Of a stretch of 64,000 nucleotides of DNA, positions 1 through 8,012 are shown one piece after another (within the stretch, counting starts at the first letter, position 1; every line of letters starts with the position of its first letter). Origin of the DNA: Bacillus_BA fengqiuensis (GTDB lineage: Bacteria; Bacillota; Bacilli; Bacillales; Bacillaceae_H); assembly GCA_030813035.1 (NCBI GenBank), contig JAUSTV010000001.1; one strand, 5' to 3'. A program made the position numbers and the translations under genes. A model generated the notes under the pieces. That model searched no databases, had not been told where the DNA came from, and saw only the letters and a program-made list of their open reading frames with translations.

Positions 1-1
1 A

Positions 2-619
2 CTTTTTGCCATGGACCTAAAAGGGGCTATCGCATATGGAGTATTTTCCGTTATCTTTTCTTTTACAATAGTGGAATTATTTGATAATCTTGCAACCTTG
101 ATTGGCTTATCTAAAAAGGCTGGATTGATGGATGGAAATGGAAAAATCGAAAATTTAGATCGTGCTCTTCAAGCAGATGCTGTTGGTACGATGGCAAGTG
201 CGGCGCTTGGATGTACAGTTATGAATGCCTATATTGAAAATGCTACAGGTATATCTGAAGGTGGGAAAACTGGTCTTTCTGCCTTAACAGTAGGTGTTTT
301 ATTCTTGCTTTCTCTACTATTTGCTCCACTTATTTTCCTTATTCCTTCCGTAGCTACAGCACCTATTTTGATAATTGTTGGAGCTTTAATGTTAAGTGAA
401 ATTAAACAAATTAGCTTTGATGACTACACGGATGTGATCCCAGTATTCTTAACGATTATTTTAATGCCTTTAACTTTTAGTATCGCTCAAGGGCTGGCCT
501 TCGGATTTCTCTCTTATACGATCTTAAAGCTTTTAACAGGAAAATATAATCAATTACATTGGATCACGTATCTGATTAGTATTGCTTTCATTATTAATTT
601 TATCATCGGTGGACATTAA
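2..619 (+). CDS. NCS2-family purine permease, C-terminal part (partial)
   Basis: The reading frame is open at the left edge, so only the last ~205 residues are present. They are strongly hydrophobic, with about six membrane segments. An early stretch containing VELFDNLATLIGLSKKAG matches the AzgA/PbuG-like branch of the NCS2 (nucleobase:cation symporter 2) family, followed by the loop around NAYIENATGISEGGKTGL that lines the substrate site in this family. The expected role is proton-driven uptake of adenine, guanine or hypoxanthine across the cytoplasmic membrane. Which base is carried cannot be told. Two hairpins follow the stop codon. Confidence 0.88.
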   Translation, partial: LFAMDLKGAIAYGVFSVIFSFTIVELFDNLATLIGLSKKAGLMDGNGKIENLDRALQADAVGTMASAALGCTVMNAYIENATGISEGGKTGLSALTVGVLFLLSLLFAPLIFLIPSVATAPILIIVGALMLSEIKQISFDDYTDVIPVFLTIILMPLTFSIAQGLAFGFLSYTILKLLTGKYNQLHWITYLISIAFIINFIIGGH

Positions 620-637
620 TTATTGTTTTAAGAATTA

Positions 638-672
638 GGACAATGGGACTCTTTGGTTTCATTGTCTTTTTA
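638..672 (+). terminator. Terminator after purine permease
   Basis: Arms GGACAATG and CATTGTC flank a loop and are followed by TTTT. It lies 20 bases past the permease stop codon. Confidence 0.6.
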
Positions 673-720
673 TTAAAAGCTCTATATATTCGGATGAAAT
701 TTATGAAGTAATCATTTTCA

Positions 721-752
721 GGGCGAATTCGCATATGAATTCGTCTTTTTTC
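721..752 (+). terminator. Second hairpin with T tract
   Basis: GCGAATTC and GAATTCGT arms surround a short loop and are followed by TTTTTT. It is probably a back-up terminator between the permease and the GNAT gene. Confidence 0.5.
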
Positions 753-822
753 TTGTAAAATTAACAAAGCGGGTTGCTTGAGCAAGGGATAATGCTTTTA
801 TAAGAGTTGGGAGGGATTAGGA

Positions 823-1368
823 GTGCTTAATGTTGAAATAAGAAGGCCAAGAACCGAGGACATTAAAAAATTACATCAATTTTTTAGAGTAGTTATTATC
901 GATACCTTTATGAAAGAAGGTATTGGCGAGAAAGTTGAAGATAAAGAAGACGAAATCGAAGGAAAGAAAAAGTACCTCGAAAGTGATTTTAACAGCGATG
1001 GGGAGAAACGATATTTTTTAATTGCTTTGGATGGTGATAAAATTATTGGTTCAATCGAATACGGTCCATCAAGCGAGCTCATAAGTAAATGTACAAACAG
1101 AGCTTTAAATCACCTAGTTGAAGTGGGAACGGTATTTGTTCATCCTGACTTCCAGAGGAAAGGGATAGGGAATTTGCTATTAAATAAAATGTATTTTACT
1201 TTACAGAAAAGGAACATAGAAGAATTTTGTTTAGATAGCGGATATATGAGTGCACAAAAAATCTGGAAAAAGAAATTTGGAGATCCTGCATATTTGTTAA
1301 AGGATTATTGGGGCAAAGGATATGATCATATGATTTGGAGAATCAAGATCAATGATTTATTGAAATAA
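823..1368 (+). CDS. GNAT-family N-acetyltransferase
   Basis: A 181-residue protein with one Gcn5-related acetyltransferase fold. The acetyl-CoA-binding motif A is visible at about residues 101-117 (VHPDFQRKGIG, the R/Q-x-x-G-x-G/A signature). The acceptor substrate is unknown. The start is a GTG at 823 with GGGAGG about eight bases upstream; the ATG at 830 is in another frame. The gene stands alone between the permease terminators and the macro-domain gene, which begins 29 bases after its stop, so the two could share a transcript. Confidence 0.85.
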   Translation: MLNVEIRRPRTEDIKKLHQFFRVVIIDTFMKEGIGEKVEDKEDEIEGKKKYLESDFNSDGEKRYFLIALDGDKIIGSIEYGPSSELISKCTNRALNHLVEVGTVFVHPDFQRKGIGNLLLNKMYFTLQKRNIEEFCLDSGYMSAQKIWKKKFGDPAYLLKDYWGKGYDHMIWRIKINDLLK

Positions 1369-1397
1369 AAATATTTTACAGGGAAGGGAAAGATATC

Positions 1398-2402
1398 ATG
1401 CCATTAGAAATCGTTCGCAGTGATATTACCAAGATGAATGTAGATGCGATAGTCAATGCGGCGAATACAGCACTGAAAATGGGTGGAGGGGTATGCGGTG
1501 CTATATTTCGTACTGCGGGTGCCAGTGAGTTGCAAAAAGCATGTGATAAAATCGGTGGATGCAAGGTTGGAGAAGCCGTTATGACAGATGGGTTTAAGTT
1601 GGATGCAAAATTTATCATTCATACACCAGGACCCATTTGGCAAGGGGGGTCAAATCAAGAAGCAGCTCTGTTAAAGGCAGCTTATTATAACTCTTTGGAA
1701 CTAGCAAAAATTCATCAATGTGAGTCCATCGCTTTTCCATTGATTTCGACTGGCATATATGGTTATCCAAAAGAGGAAGCATTACAAATTGCGGTTTCTA
1801 CCATCAGTTCATTTTTATTAAATCATGACATGCTTGTTTATCTGGTTGTTTTTGATAAGAAATCTTTTGGTTTAAGTAAAAAGTTATTTACATCTATCCG
1901 CGAATATATCGATGAGTATTATGTAGACGAAGTAGAAAACACTTTTAAACGCATTGGAAGAGAAGAACAATATGCAATGGACTCATTGCAAGAAGCCAAA
2001 ATTCTTCAGCAGGATGTGTACGAAGAAGCGAACGACTCTTTAGTAAACCTGTTGAACCAGCTCGATGAATCTTTTTCCGAGCGGCTGCTTCGTTTAATTG
2101 ATGAAAAAGGAATGACGGATGTTGAAACATATAAGAGAGCGAATATTGACCGTCGATTATTCTCAAAAATTCGGAATGGAGTCGATTATACTCCAAAGAA
2201 GAAAACTGCCATTGCTTTTGCTATTGCCTTAAAATTGAATTTGGCGGAAACGGTGGAGCTGCTAACTGCTGCCGGTTATACCTTGTCGCACAGCAGTAAA
2301 TTTGATGTCATTATTGAGTTTTTTATTCAACAAGCCAACTATGATATTCATGAAATCAATGAAGCCTTATTTGCTTTTGATCAACCATTACTCGGTGCTT
2401 GA
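1398..2402 (+). CDS. Macro-domain protein with C-terminal HTH-like domain
   Basis: A 334-residue protein. Residues 1 to ~165 form a macro domain: the ADP-ribose-binding strand-loop AIVNAANTALKMGGGVCGAI (17-36) and the phosphate loop ISTGIYGYP (~118-126) are intact. The family binds or hydrolyses ADP-ribose and its derivatives. A linker of ~45 residues leads to a helical C-terminal region (~210-334) that reads like an XRE-type HTH (LIDEKGMTDVETYKRANIDR) followed by FAFDQPLLG, and may bind nucleic acid. It heads a run with a VWA protein, a sirtuin and a thioredoxin. NAD-derived ADP-ribose is the likely link to the sirtuin; that link is inference. Confidence 0.87.
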   Translation: MPLEIVRSDITKMNVDAIVNAANTALKMGGGVCGAIFRTAGASELQKACDKIGGCKVGEAVMTDGFKLDAKFIIHTPGPIWQGGSNQEAALLKAAYYNSLELAKIHQCESIAFPLISTGIYGYPKEEALQIAVSTISSFLLNHDMLVYLVVFDKKSFGLSKKLFTSIREYIDEYYVDEVENTFKRIGREEQYAMDSLQEAKILQQDVYEEANDSLVNLLNQLDESFSERLLRLIDEKGMTDVETYKRANIDRRLFSKIRNGVDYTPKKKTAIAFAIALKLNLAETVELLTAAGYTLSHSSKFDVIIEFFIQQANYDIHEINEALFAFDQPLLGA

Positions 2403-2476
2403 AATGTCGCATTCAAAGCGACCATTTTTTATCAAATCATTGTTATCCTAAGTTTATCAAAGAACGGAGGATGACG

Positions 2477-3124
2477 ATGATGAAAAGGAAGTTAACAGAA
2501 TTAGTTTTTATTTTAGATAAAAGCGGCTCAATGGCAGGGCTTGAGGCAGACACGATTGGCGGTTATAATGCGATGCTGATGAAACAACAAAAGGCTGAAG
2601 GAGAAGCCCGTATTACTACCGTATTATTCAATCATCATTATAAATTATTACACGACCGAATAAATGTAAGAGGCATAACTCCGATTACCGAAAAAGACTA
2701 TGAAGTAGGGGGAAGCACTGCGTTATTAGATGCCATTGGTTTTACCATTCAAAAAATGGTTAATGTACAAAAGAGAACAAGTGGGAATGAACGTGCAGAA
2801 AAGGTACTATTCGTCATCACAACGGATGGAATGGAAAATGCCAGCCGTGAATACACAACGGAGAAAATCAAAAAAATGGTTCAACATCAAAAAGAGAAAT
2901 ATGGCTGGGAATTCATGTTCCTTGGGGCCAATATCGATGCCATCTCAACCGCTGCACGATATGGAATCGATGGGGACTTCGCAGTTGAATACCATGCTGA
3001 CCATATAGGAACGCAATTAAATTATGAAGCGGTAAATGACGCTGTGATAAACTTTCGAAGCGGCAAAGAGATTGATCGAAGTTGGAAAGCAGGGATTGAA
3101 AGGGATTATAATCGGCGTTCATGA
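2477..3124 (+). CDS. von Willebrand factor A (VWA) domain protein
   Basis: About 215 residues, essentially one cytosolic VWA domain with no signal peptide. The metal-ion-dependent adhesion site is complete: DKSGS near residue 14, a threonine in GGSTALLDAIG and an aspartate in TTDGMENAS. Such single-domain proteins usually mediate metal-dependent protein-protein contacts. ATG codons at 2477 and 2480 are both suitably spaced (6 and 9 bases) from ACGGAGG at 2464-2470; the in-frame ATG at 2471 and the upstream TTG are too close or lack a site. Its stop overlaps the start of the sirtuin gene (ATGA), so the two are translationally coupled. Confidence 0.86.
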   Translation: MMKRKLTELVFILDKSGSMAGLEADTIGGYNAMLMKQQKAEGEARITTVLFNHHYKLLHDRINVRGITPITEKDYEVGGSTALLDAIGFTIQKMVNVQKRTSGNERAEKVLFVITTDGMENASREYTTEKIKKMVQHQKEKYGWEFMFLGANIDAISTAARYGIDGDFAVEYHADHIGTQLNYEAVNDAVINFRSGKEIDRSWKAGIERDYNRRS

Positions 3125-3810
3125 AGGCATCTTCTCATACCGTCATTCTTACTGGGGCTGGTATGTCCACAGAAAGCGGGGTGCCTGATTTCCGCTCGAA
3201 ATCCGGGTGGTGGAAGAATATAGACCCCAGAAGTGTTGCAACAGTCGAGGCTTTAGAAGAAAACTATGACCTGTTTCACGAGTTTTATAGCATGCGAATT
3301 CATGCACTTGCGAAATGTCTTCCAAACAAAGGGCATCATCTATTAGCAAACTGGCAGCAGCAAGGACTTATACATACCATAGCTACCCAGAACGTTGATA
3401 ACTTTCACCAAATGGCCGGTGCATCTAATGTTCAAGCCCTCCATGGATCTATAAGATCTTTTCGTTGTCATCATTGTGGAGCTACTTCTAAAGAAAATAC
3501 ATTTCTTCTGAAAGAGCCTTGTACGAATTGCGGAGGTAAAATACGTCCAGAGGTTGTCTTATTTGGTGAACTCCTCCCTGAAACGACTTGGCAGAATGTA
3601 TTACAACATATTTATAAAGCGGATTTAGTGATCGTTATTGGCACAAGCCTTGAGGTATATCCAGTAAATCAGCTTCCTGAAATGACAAACGGTCATACAG
3701 TTTTTCTAAATTTAGAGGAAGTAGAAGGGAACTATGACTTTGATCTTATGATTAAAGGAAAGGTAAAGGACGTTCTCGAACAAGTAGACGGATTACTAAA
3801 AACTATGTAA
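3121..3810 (+). CDS. SIR2-family NAD-dependent protein deacylase
   Basis: A 229-residue single-domain sirtuin. Visible motifs are GAGMSTESGVPDFRS (12-26, NAD binding), TQNVDNFHQ (89-97), catalytic His108 in LHGS, and four zinc-binding cysteines (116, 119, 134, 137). Sirtuins remove acyl groups from lysine using NAD and release nicotinamide and O-acyl-ADP-ribose. The zinc ribbon and catalytic histidine argue for deacylase activity rather than an effector NADase. Start and stop overlap the VWA gene as ATGA. The macro protein two genes upstream could act on the ADP-ribose product (inference). Residue set alone does not define acyl-chain preference. Confidence 0.92.
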   Translation: MKASSHTVILTGAGMSTESGVPDFRSKSGWWKNIDPRSVATVEALEENYDLFHEFYSMRIHALAKCLPNKGHHLLANWQQQGLIHTIATQNVDNFHQMAGASNVQALHGSIRSFRCHHCGATSKENTFLLKEPCTNCGGKIRPEVVLFGELLPETTWQNVLQHIYKADLVIVIGTSLEVYPVNQLPEMTNGHTVFLNLEEVEGNYDFDLMIKGKVKDVLEQVDGLLKTM

Positions 3811-3838
3811 TAGTAAGAGTAATGATTGGAGGAAAAGA

Positions 3839-4177
3839 ATGAGGGAAATGGCAGAACTGACCTCGTTGGAAATGGTCGATAGCTTTATCAAAAAGCATCC
3901 TTTAAGTTTTCTATACATATCAAGAACAAATTGTAGTGTGTGTCATGCATTGTTACCGCAAGTGCGAGAGTTGATGGTTGATTTCCCCCTTATCCAATTA
4001 GGGCATATTAATGCAGGTGAGGTGGAGGAAATAGCGGGACATTTTTCAATCTTTACCGTGCCTGTCCTCCTTTTATTCGCAGATGGAAAAGAATTATGGA
4101 GAGAAGCTCGCTTTGTTCACTTGCAGCCATTCAAAGATAAAATACAGAAAATATATGATATTTACACAACTAATTAA
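3839..4177 (+). CDS. Thioredoxin-like protein (YdfQ-like)
   Basis: 112 residues with a thioredoxin fold and an active-site CSVC at residues 32-35; the cis-proline segment FTVPVLLLF follows at about 75. The size and atypical CxVC centre resemble B. subtilis YdfQ more than the housekeeping TrxA (CGPC). It probably reduces or isomerises disulfides in the cytoplasm, since there is no signal peptide. GGAGG lies six bases before the ATG. It begins 28 bases after the sirtuin stop and closes the macro-VWA-SIR2 run, before a strong hairpin. Confidence 0.83.
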   Translation: MREMAELTSLEMVDSFIKKHPLSFLYISRTNCSVCHALLPQVRELMVDFPLIQLGHINAGEVEEIAGHFSIFTVPVLLLFADGKELWREARFVHLQPFKDKIQKIYDIYTTN

Positions 4178-4188
4178 AAAGAGATGTA

Positions 4189-4228
4189 TAAGGCTATTTC
4201 TCAGCATATGGGAAATAGCCTTTTTAGG
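4189..4228. terminator. Bidirectional terminator between convergent genes
   Basis: AAGGCTATTTCTC pairs with GGGAAATAGCCTT and is followed by T residues. It separates the thioredoxin gene from the LysM gene on the other strand. Confidence 0.8.
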
Positions 4229-4234
4229 GTAATA

Positions 4235-5023
4235 TTACTTTAACTTTGTCGTATGAAGGATATCAATCATAGTCGGAACAATTCCTTCTGATTCTTCTTT
4301 GTTTAAGTAATGGATAGTAAACCTGACCAATTTTCCATCAATTTCTTTCACGACAATATTAGTTTGTGTTTTACTATTTGATCCATGCAGGAAGAATGCT
4401 GCACCTTTATACAATGGATGATAACTCTTGTCTGTTTCGTATTCAGATATTTTGTTGCCTTTTAAATACTCCATGGAATTTCTTTTTACATCATTGATGT
4501 TGGCTGCTGCATCGAGGACTTCAATTCTTGCAAAATAGGAAGCATCTTTGGTGTATTGTAAAATAAACCTTCTCGGTTCCTCAGAAGCAAATGCAAATCC
4601 TTTCTTTGTGTTAACTTCCACTTTTATTTCTTCTGCATCATAAGGTTCCAATGCTTTGTTTTTCATAACCATTAATGTTTGACCTACATAAATCGTATCT
4701 GATGTTAAATGATTAATCATCTTCAGATAGGAAACGGTTGTGCGATATTTTTTGGCAAGGCTATACAGTGTATCGCCCTTTTGGATAGTGATAGTAGGAG
4801 AGAGGGACAGCTTATCACCTACATAAATAGTGGTGGATGAGAGGTTATTCAGTTGCATAAGCTGCGATACCGTTAAATGATTGTTTTTAGCAATACGATA
4901 TAAAGTATCGCCCTTTTTCACTTCGTATGTTGTTGACGCTTCTCCCTGGATATGCCCAAACGCCGTGGATAGCCCTAAAGTAAGGACAGCAATTTTCAAT
5001 AAGTTAAACTTGTTTTTCTTCAT
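4235..5023 (-). CDS. Secreted protein with two LysM domains
   Basis: 262 residues. An N-terminal signal peptide (basic MKKNK, hydrophobic core, cleavage near residue 29) is followed by two LysM modules at about 33-75 and 78-120, each with the KKGDTLYRIAK / QKGDTLYSLAK signature that binds N-acetylglucosamine chains of peptidoglycan. The remaining ~140 residues are an alpha/beta region with no catalytic signature that I recognise. The product should sit in the cell wall. The gene is monocistronic, convergent with the thioredoxin gene. Confidence 0.85.
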   Translation of the reverse strand: MKKNKFNLLKIAVLTLGLSTAFGHIQGEASTTYEVKKGDTLYRIAKNNHLTVSQLMQLNNLSSTTIYVGDKLSLSPTITIQKGDTLYSLAKKYRTTVSYLKMINHLTSDTIYVGQTLMVMKNKALEPYDAEEIKVEVNTKKGFAFASEEPRRFILQYTKDASYFARIEVLDAAANINDVKRNSMEYLKGNKISEYETDKSYHPLYKGAAFFLHGSNSKTQTNIVVKEIDGKLVRFTIHYLNKEESEGIVPTMIDILHTTKLK

Positions 5024-5358
5024 GATGATCCCCCATTGGATGAATTACACGGATAGAGTAGAGGTTAGAGCGATTGATAAGTGCATCGTTGATTTTATTT
5101 CCGTATCACTGGATATAACGTAAGGAAAAAGAAATCGTTGCATATGGATAAGCCTAACTTTTTATATTTGCAGAAAATCTTCAAAAATGACGAATATTGA
5201 TAACTTTAAACATGAAATACATCTAAGATTTATCATAAAAATCGGTTAAAATGATAAATGTATTGTAATTAAAAAAGACTTTGTTGGAACAATCTGGTTC
5301 CTTACACAAAGGTTTTAGAAAAAATCTAAAACGGTCCTTTATATGGAGGGTTTTAAAC
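5024..5358. other. Divergent promoter region
   Basis: This 335-base stretch separates the leftward LysM gene from the rightward DUF1992 gene. It holds no credible gene; AT-rich promoter-like stretches (TTAAAATGATAAAT near 5240-5255) precede the DUF1992 gene. Confidence 0.4.
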
Positions 5359-5730
5359 ATGGACATTATGACAATGATTGCTGAGGATAAAATAAAAGAA
5401 GCTATTAAAAAGGGGGAGATGGATAACCTCCCTGGAATGGGAAAGCCGCTCCAATTGAAAGATGACCTTCCAGGTATGTCTCCTGAGCTAAAGATGGGTT
5501 ATCGCATGCTAAAGAACGCTGGTTTCGCAAACGAAGAATTAGAGTTGAGGAAAGAAATGCTAAGCCTTGAGGACTTGATTGCTTGCTGCCACGATGATGC
5601 TGAACGGGCAAGGTTAGAGAAAAAACTAACGAAAAAAAGAATGCGCTTTGATGAAATCATGAAAAAAAGAAAACTTCACACGAATTCAAGATTCGGTTCC
5701 TATGCTGAAAAGATTTATAAGTTATTTTAA
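5359..5730 (+). CDS. DUF1992 (DnaJ-C28-like) family protein
   Basis: A 123-residue cytosolic protein matching the DUF1992 / DnaJ homologue subfamily C member 28-like family: an early ADEKIKEA-type helix, the NLPGMGKPL turn (residues ~20-28) and a Lys/Arg-rich C-terminal helix ending in the conserved FGSYAEKIYKLF-type tail. Function is unknown in bacteria; no J domain is present. ATG 5359 is chosen because GGAGGG lies eight bases upstream; the frame is open upstream but without a start signal. Confidence 0.82.
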   Translation: MDIMTMIAEDKIKEAIKKGEMDNLPGMGKPLQLKDDLPGMSPELKMGYRMLKNAGFANEELELRKEMLSLEDLIACCHDDAERARLEKKLTKKRMRFDEIMKKRKLHTNSRFGSYAEKIYKLF

Positions 5731-5802
5731 AGAAATACATTCACAATCACTTCAAACTAATAGCTTCAGAAACTATAAAAATATAAAGGAATATGAGGTT
5801 AT

Positions 5803-6822
5803 ATGAAACGAGAGAAAGCATATGTAAATGAAGTTCTTGCTCATTTCTTTCCTATTGGCAACTGGAAAATATGGGCTGGTCCGTCTGGATTCAACAATAC
5901 AACTCGGTTTTTAAAGGTAAATGATAAACAATATGTCGTTCGGATTTACGAAACTCATCAAGATGAGCGTAAGGTAAGGTATGAACATGCCATATTACTT
6001 GCTTTAAAAGAATTGCCCCTCACATTTGGCATCCCAGAACCTGTAACGACAAGAGAAGGAAATACGATTGTGAGAACAAAGGATGGGAAACTGACAAGCG
6101 TATTCCGTTATTTAGATGGAGAGCACCCTCAGCTTACTGAACCGAATCAACTTTACTCCTTTGGAAAGATAACTGGTCAGTTAACGAAGGCTCTTGCAAT
6201 GGTACAAATAAACGAGAGTCCAATTTATAGACCGTATTATGAGATTGAGCATACGCATCCTCATTGTTCGCTGCACAAGGTGATAAGTTTTTGTGAGAAT
6301 CCTTCAAAAGAGTTTGCAGAACAAGACACGGAATTAATCCATATTGCCAAACAGATCGTTGCTTTTCAGAAGATTGCCCCAAGACTAAAGCTGTTGCCGC
6401 ACCAGATGGTTCATGGTGACTTGAATGCATCTAACATTCTCATAAATCAAGAGGGTATAGTCTCGGCGGTTTTAGATTTTGAATTTGTCACAAACGATTT
6501 ACGAGCGATAGAACCAGCAGTTTGTTTAGCAGATTTCATTCGTCCCGACCAGGAGGACACTGCGATTTGGACCAAGATTGATGCTTTTCTTTCCGGGTAT
6601 GGCAGCGTGATGAAGCTAACGGAAGATGAAATAGATATTATTCCGACTCTTGTACAACTTCGAGGACTGGATGTTTTTATCCACTTTTTAGGTCGATATT
6701 GGGATAAAGTGGATTCAGTAGATAATGTTAAAAAGCAGCTATATAAGAATGCCATGAGAGCGCGGTGGCTCAACTCTAATAAAGAGAAATTGATTCGAAC
6801 ATGCAGGCAATATCTGTTATAG
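5803..6822 (+). CDS. Aminoglycoside phosphotransferase (APH) family kinase
   Basis: 339 residues with the APH / homoserine-kinase-like small-molecule kinase fold. The catalytic loop HGDLNASNIL (His204, Asp206) and the metal-binding LDFE at ~225 are intact, and an N-terminal lobe carries the lysine in RIYE-type context. Members phosphorylate hydroxyls of varied compounds (antibiotics, choline, methylthioribose). Similarity does not prove drug resistance. GAGG precedes the ATG by six bases. It stands alone, followed by a perfect hairpin. Confidence 0.83.
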   Translation: MKREKAYVNEVLAHFFPIGNWKIWAGPSGFNNTTRFLKVNDKQYVVRIYETHQDERKVRYEHAILLALKELPLTFGIPEPVTTREGNTIVRTKDGKLTSVFRYLDGEHPQLTEPNQLYSFGKITGQLTKALAMVQINESPIYRPYYEIEHTHPHCSLHKVISFCENPSKEFAEQDTELIHIAKQIVAFQKIAPRLKLLPHQMVHGDLNASNILINQEGIVSAVLDFEFVTNDLRAIEPAVCLADFIRPDQEDTAIWTKIDAFLSGYGSVMKLTEDEIDIIPTLVQLRGLDVFIHFLGRYWDKVDSVDNVKKQLYKNAMRARWLNSNKEKLIRTCRQYLL

Positions 6823-6871
6823 TATACTTCCTCGCGTTCCCCGTATTCATATTTGAAGCAACGTATATAAA

Positions 6872-6906
6872 AGGATGTCCAAAAAGCTAGGCTTTTTGGA
6901 CATCCT
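6872..6906. terminator. Perfect hairpin, likely bidirectional terminator
   Basis: 16-base arms (AGGATGTCCAAAAAGC and its complement) around a TAG loop, lying between the kinase gene and the ADH relic on the opposite strand. Confidence 0.75.
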
Positions 6907-6940
6907 CAAAATTATCATTAGAATTTATCAATTACGCAAC

Positions 6941-7195
6941 TCACATTGTGCTGATGTCAATCACGAATCGATACTTCACATCTGAAGCTAATACGCGTTC
7001 GTAGGCTTCGTCAATTCGGTCGGCTGAAATGACTTCAATCTTAGGAACAATGTTATGTTTTGCACAGAAATCCAACATCTCCTGAGTCTCACGGATGCCC
7101 CCGATCATTGAACCTGCAAATGAACGGCGATGACCAATCAACCACTTCTTGGCGCCGCATACCGGTTGTAGCAAGTAAATAACCCAAAATTCCAC
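6941..7195 (-). pseudogene. Alcohol dehydrogenase relic (C-terminal ~70 residues)
   Basis: The frame encodes RRSFAGSMIGGIRETQEMLD, then FCAKHNIVPKIEVISADRID and YRFVIDISTM. This is the C-terminus of the zinc-dependent, cinnamyl-alcohol-type dehydrogenases (AdhA/YahK group, normally ~345 residues). Upstream of about residue 20 the sequence no longer resembles the family, so the catalytic zinc domain and most of the cofactor domain are gone. It is a remnant, not a functional gene. Confidence 0.8.
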
Positions 7196-7255
7196 CGATT
7201 ATTGATATTCGTTACTTCTAGTGATTTCCTTATAATATTGATGAATGATTTAGAA

Positions 7256-7435
7256 TCACTGCATTCTGTACATTAAATAAATTTGATTTGCAATATAATC
7301 TGAACTAAAATGAAGCCCCTTTCTTAACCACCATATGATGATGCCTACCAATGAGGCTGTTTTAATATCAATGGCAACATATTCAGCAGGTAGATCTTCC
7401 TTCGTGTTCTTCCTCCTCGTTACTATTAATTGCTT
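7256..7435 (-). pseudogene. TetR-family regulator relic (C-terminal domain)
   Basis: Reading leftwards, the stretch encodes DLPAEYVAIDIKTASLVGII, then IWWLRKGLHFSSDYIANQIYLM before a stop at 7256-7258. The pattern of a WWL-x-x-G motif followed by an S-x-x-x-IA-x-x-x helix is the C-terminal ligand domain of TetR regulators. The DNA-binding N-terminus is missing and a stop codon lies just upstream at ~7473. Confidence 0.65.
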
Positions 7436-7519
7436 TACTTTAATAGTAAAAACAATTGCTCCTCAAACTGTTTTATATTAAATAAAATAAGCAAATAATT
7501 TCGATGAACATATAAATAA

Positions 7520-7807
7520 TCAAGCAATGCAGGAATCGGAAATGTAACCTTTGCTCCAGGAGCTCGCAATAACTGGCACTCTCATACAGTTGGTCAAGTT
7601 TTATTAGTTACAGGTGGCGAGGGTTGGTATCAAGAAGAAGGGAAGCCAGCTCAATTACTCAAAACGGGGGATGTGGTGAATATTCCGTCGAATGTAAAAC
7701 ATTGGCATGGTGCGACAAAAGACAGCTGGTTTGTACACTTAGCCATTACAACGGGTCAAACAAATTGGTTAGAACCTGTCGATGATGAATGGTATAATAA
7801 GTTATAA
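7520..7807 (+). pseudogene. Cupin-domain protein relic (5' truncated)
   Basis: The frame encodes GIGNVTFAPGARNNWHSH, then GQVLLVTGGEGWYQEEGKP and IPSNVKHWHGATKDSWFVHL and ends NKL. Both cupin metal motifs (G-x5-H-x-H and the downstream H-W-H) are intact, but there is no start codon or ribosome binding site and a stop lies immediately upstream, so the N-terminal third is lost. Full-length relatives (~130 residues) are carboxymuconolactone-decarboxylase-like cupins often found beside reductases. Confidence 0.78.
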
Positions 7808-7819
7808 AACTAACACATT

Positions 7820-7903
7820 GCTCTTTCGATTAAGTTAACACCTGAAGAAATTGTGTATCTGGAAGAGCTATGTGTGCCGCATCCAGTGCTTGGTTTAGAT
7901 TAA
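7820..7903 (+). pseudogene. Aldo/keto reductase relic (last ~27 residues)
   Basis: The frame encodes KLTPEEIVYLEELCVPHPVL and ends GLD-stop. L-TPEE-x-x-YLEE-x-YVPHPV is the typical C-terminal tail of YhdN-type aldo/keto reductases (~310 residues). Nothing of the barrel remains, and the previous relic ends 12 bases upstream. Confidence 0.6.
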
Positions 7904-7935
7904 TTGTATACGATAGTAGCTTTTCTGAAAGTGAA

Positions 7936-7979
7936 ACCTTGATTTCCTTATGTAAAGTAAGAATCAGGGTCTTTTTATT
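7936..7979 (+). terminator. Terminator after the relic cluster
   Basis: ACCTTGATT and AATCAGGGT arms followed by CTTTTTATTT. Confidence 0.6.
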
Positions 7980-8012
7980 TATGAAATATAAAACGAGAAG
8001 GGACGCTTAAAG

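Noticed and set aside
5803..6822. Aminoglycoside resistance gene
   Set aside because: Only the superfamily fold is visible; many members phosphorylate metabolites, so resistance is not claimed.
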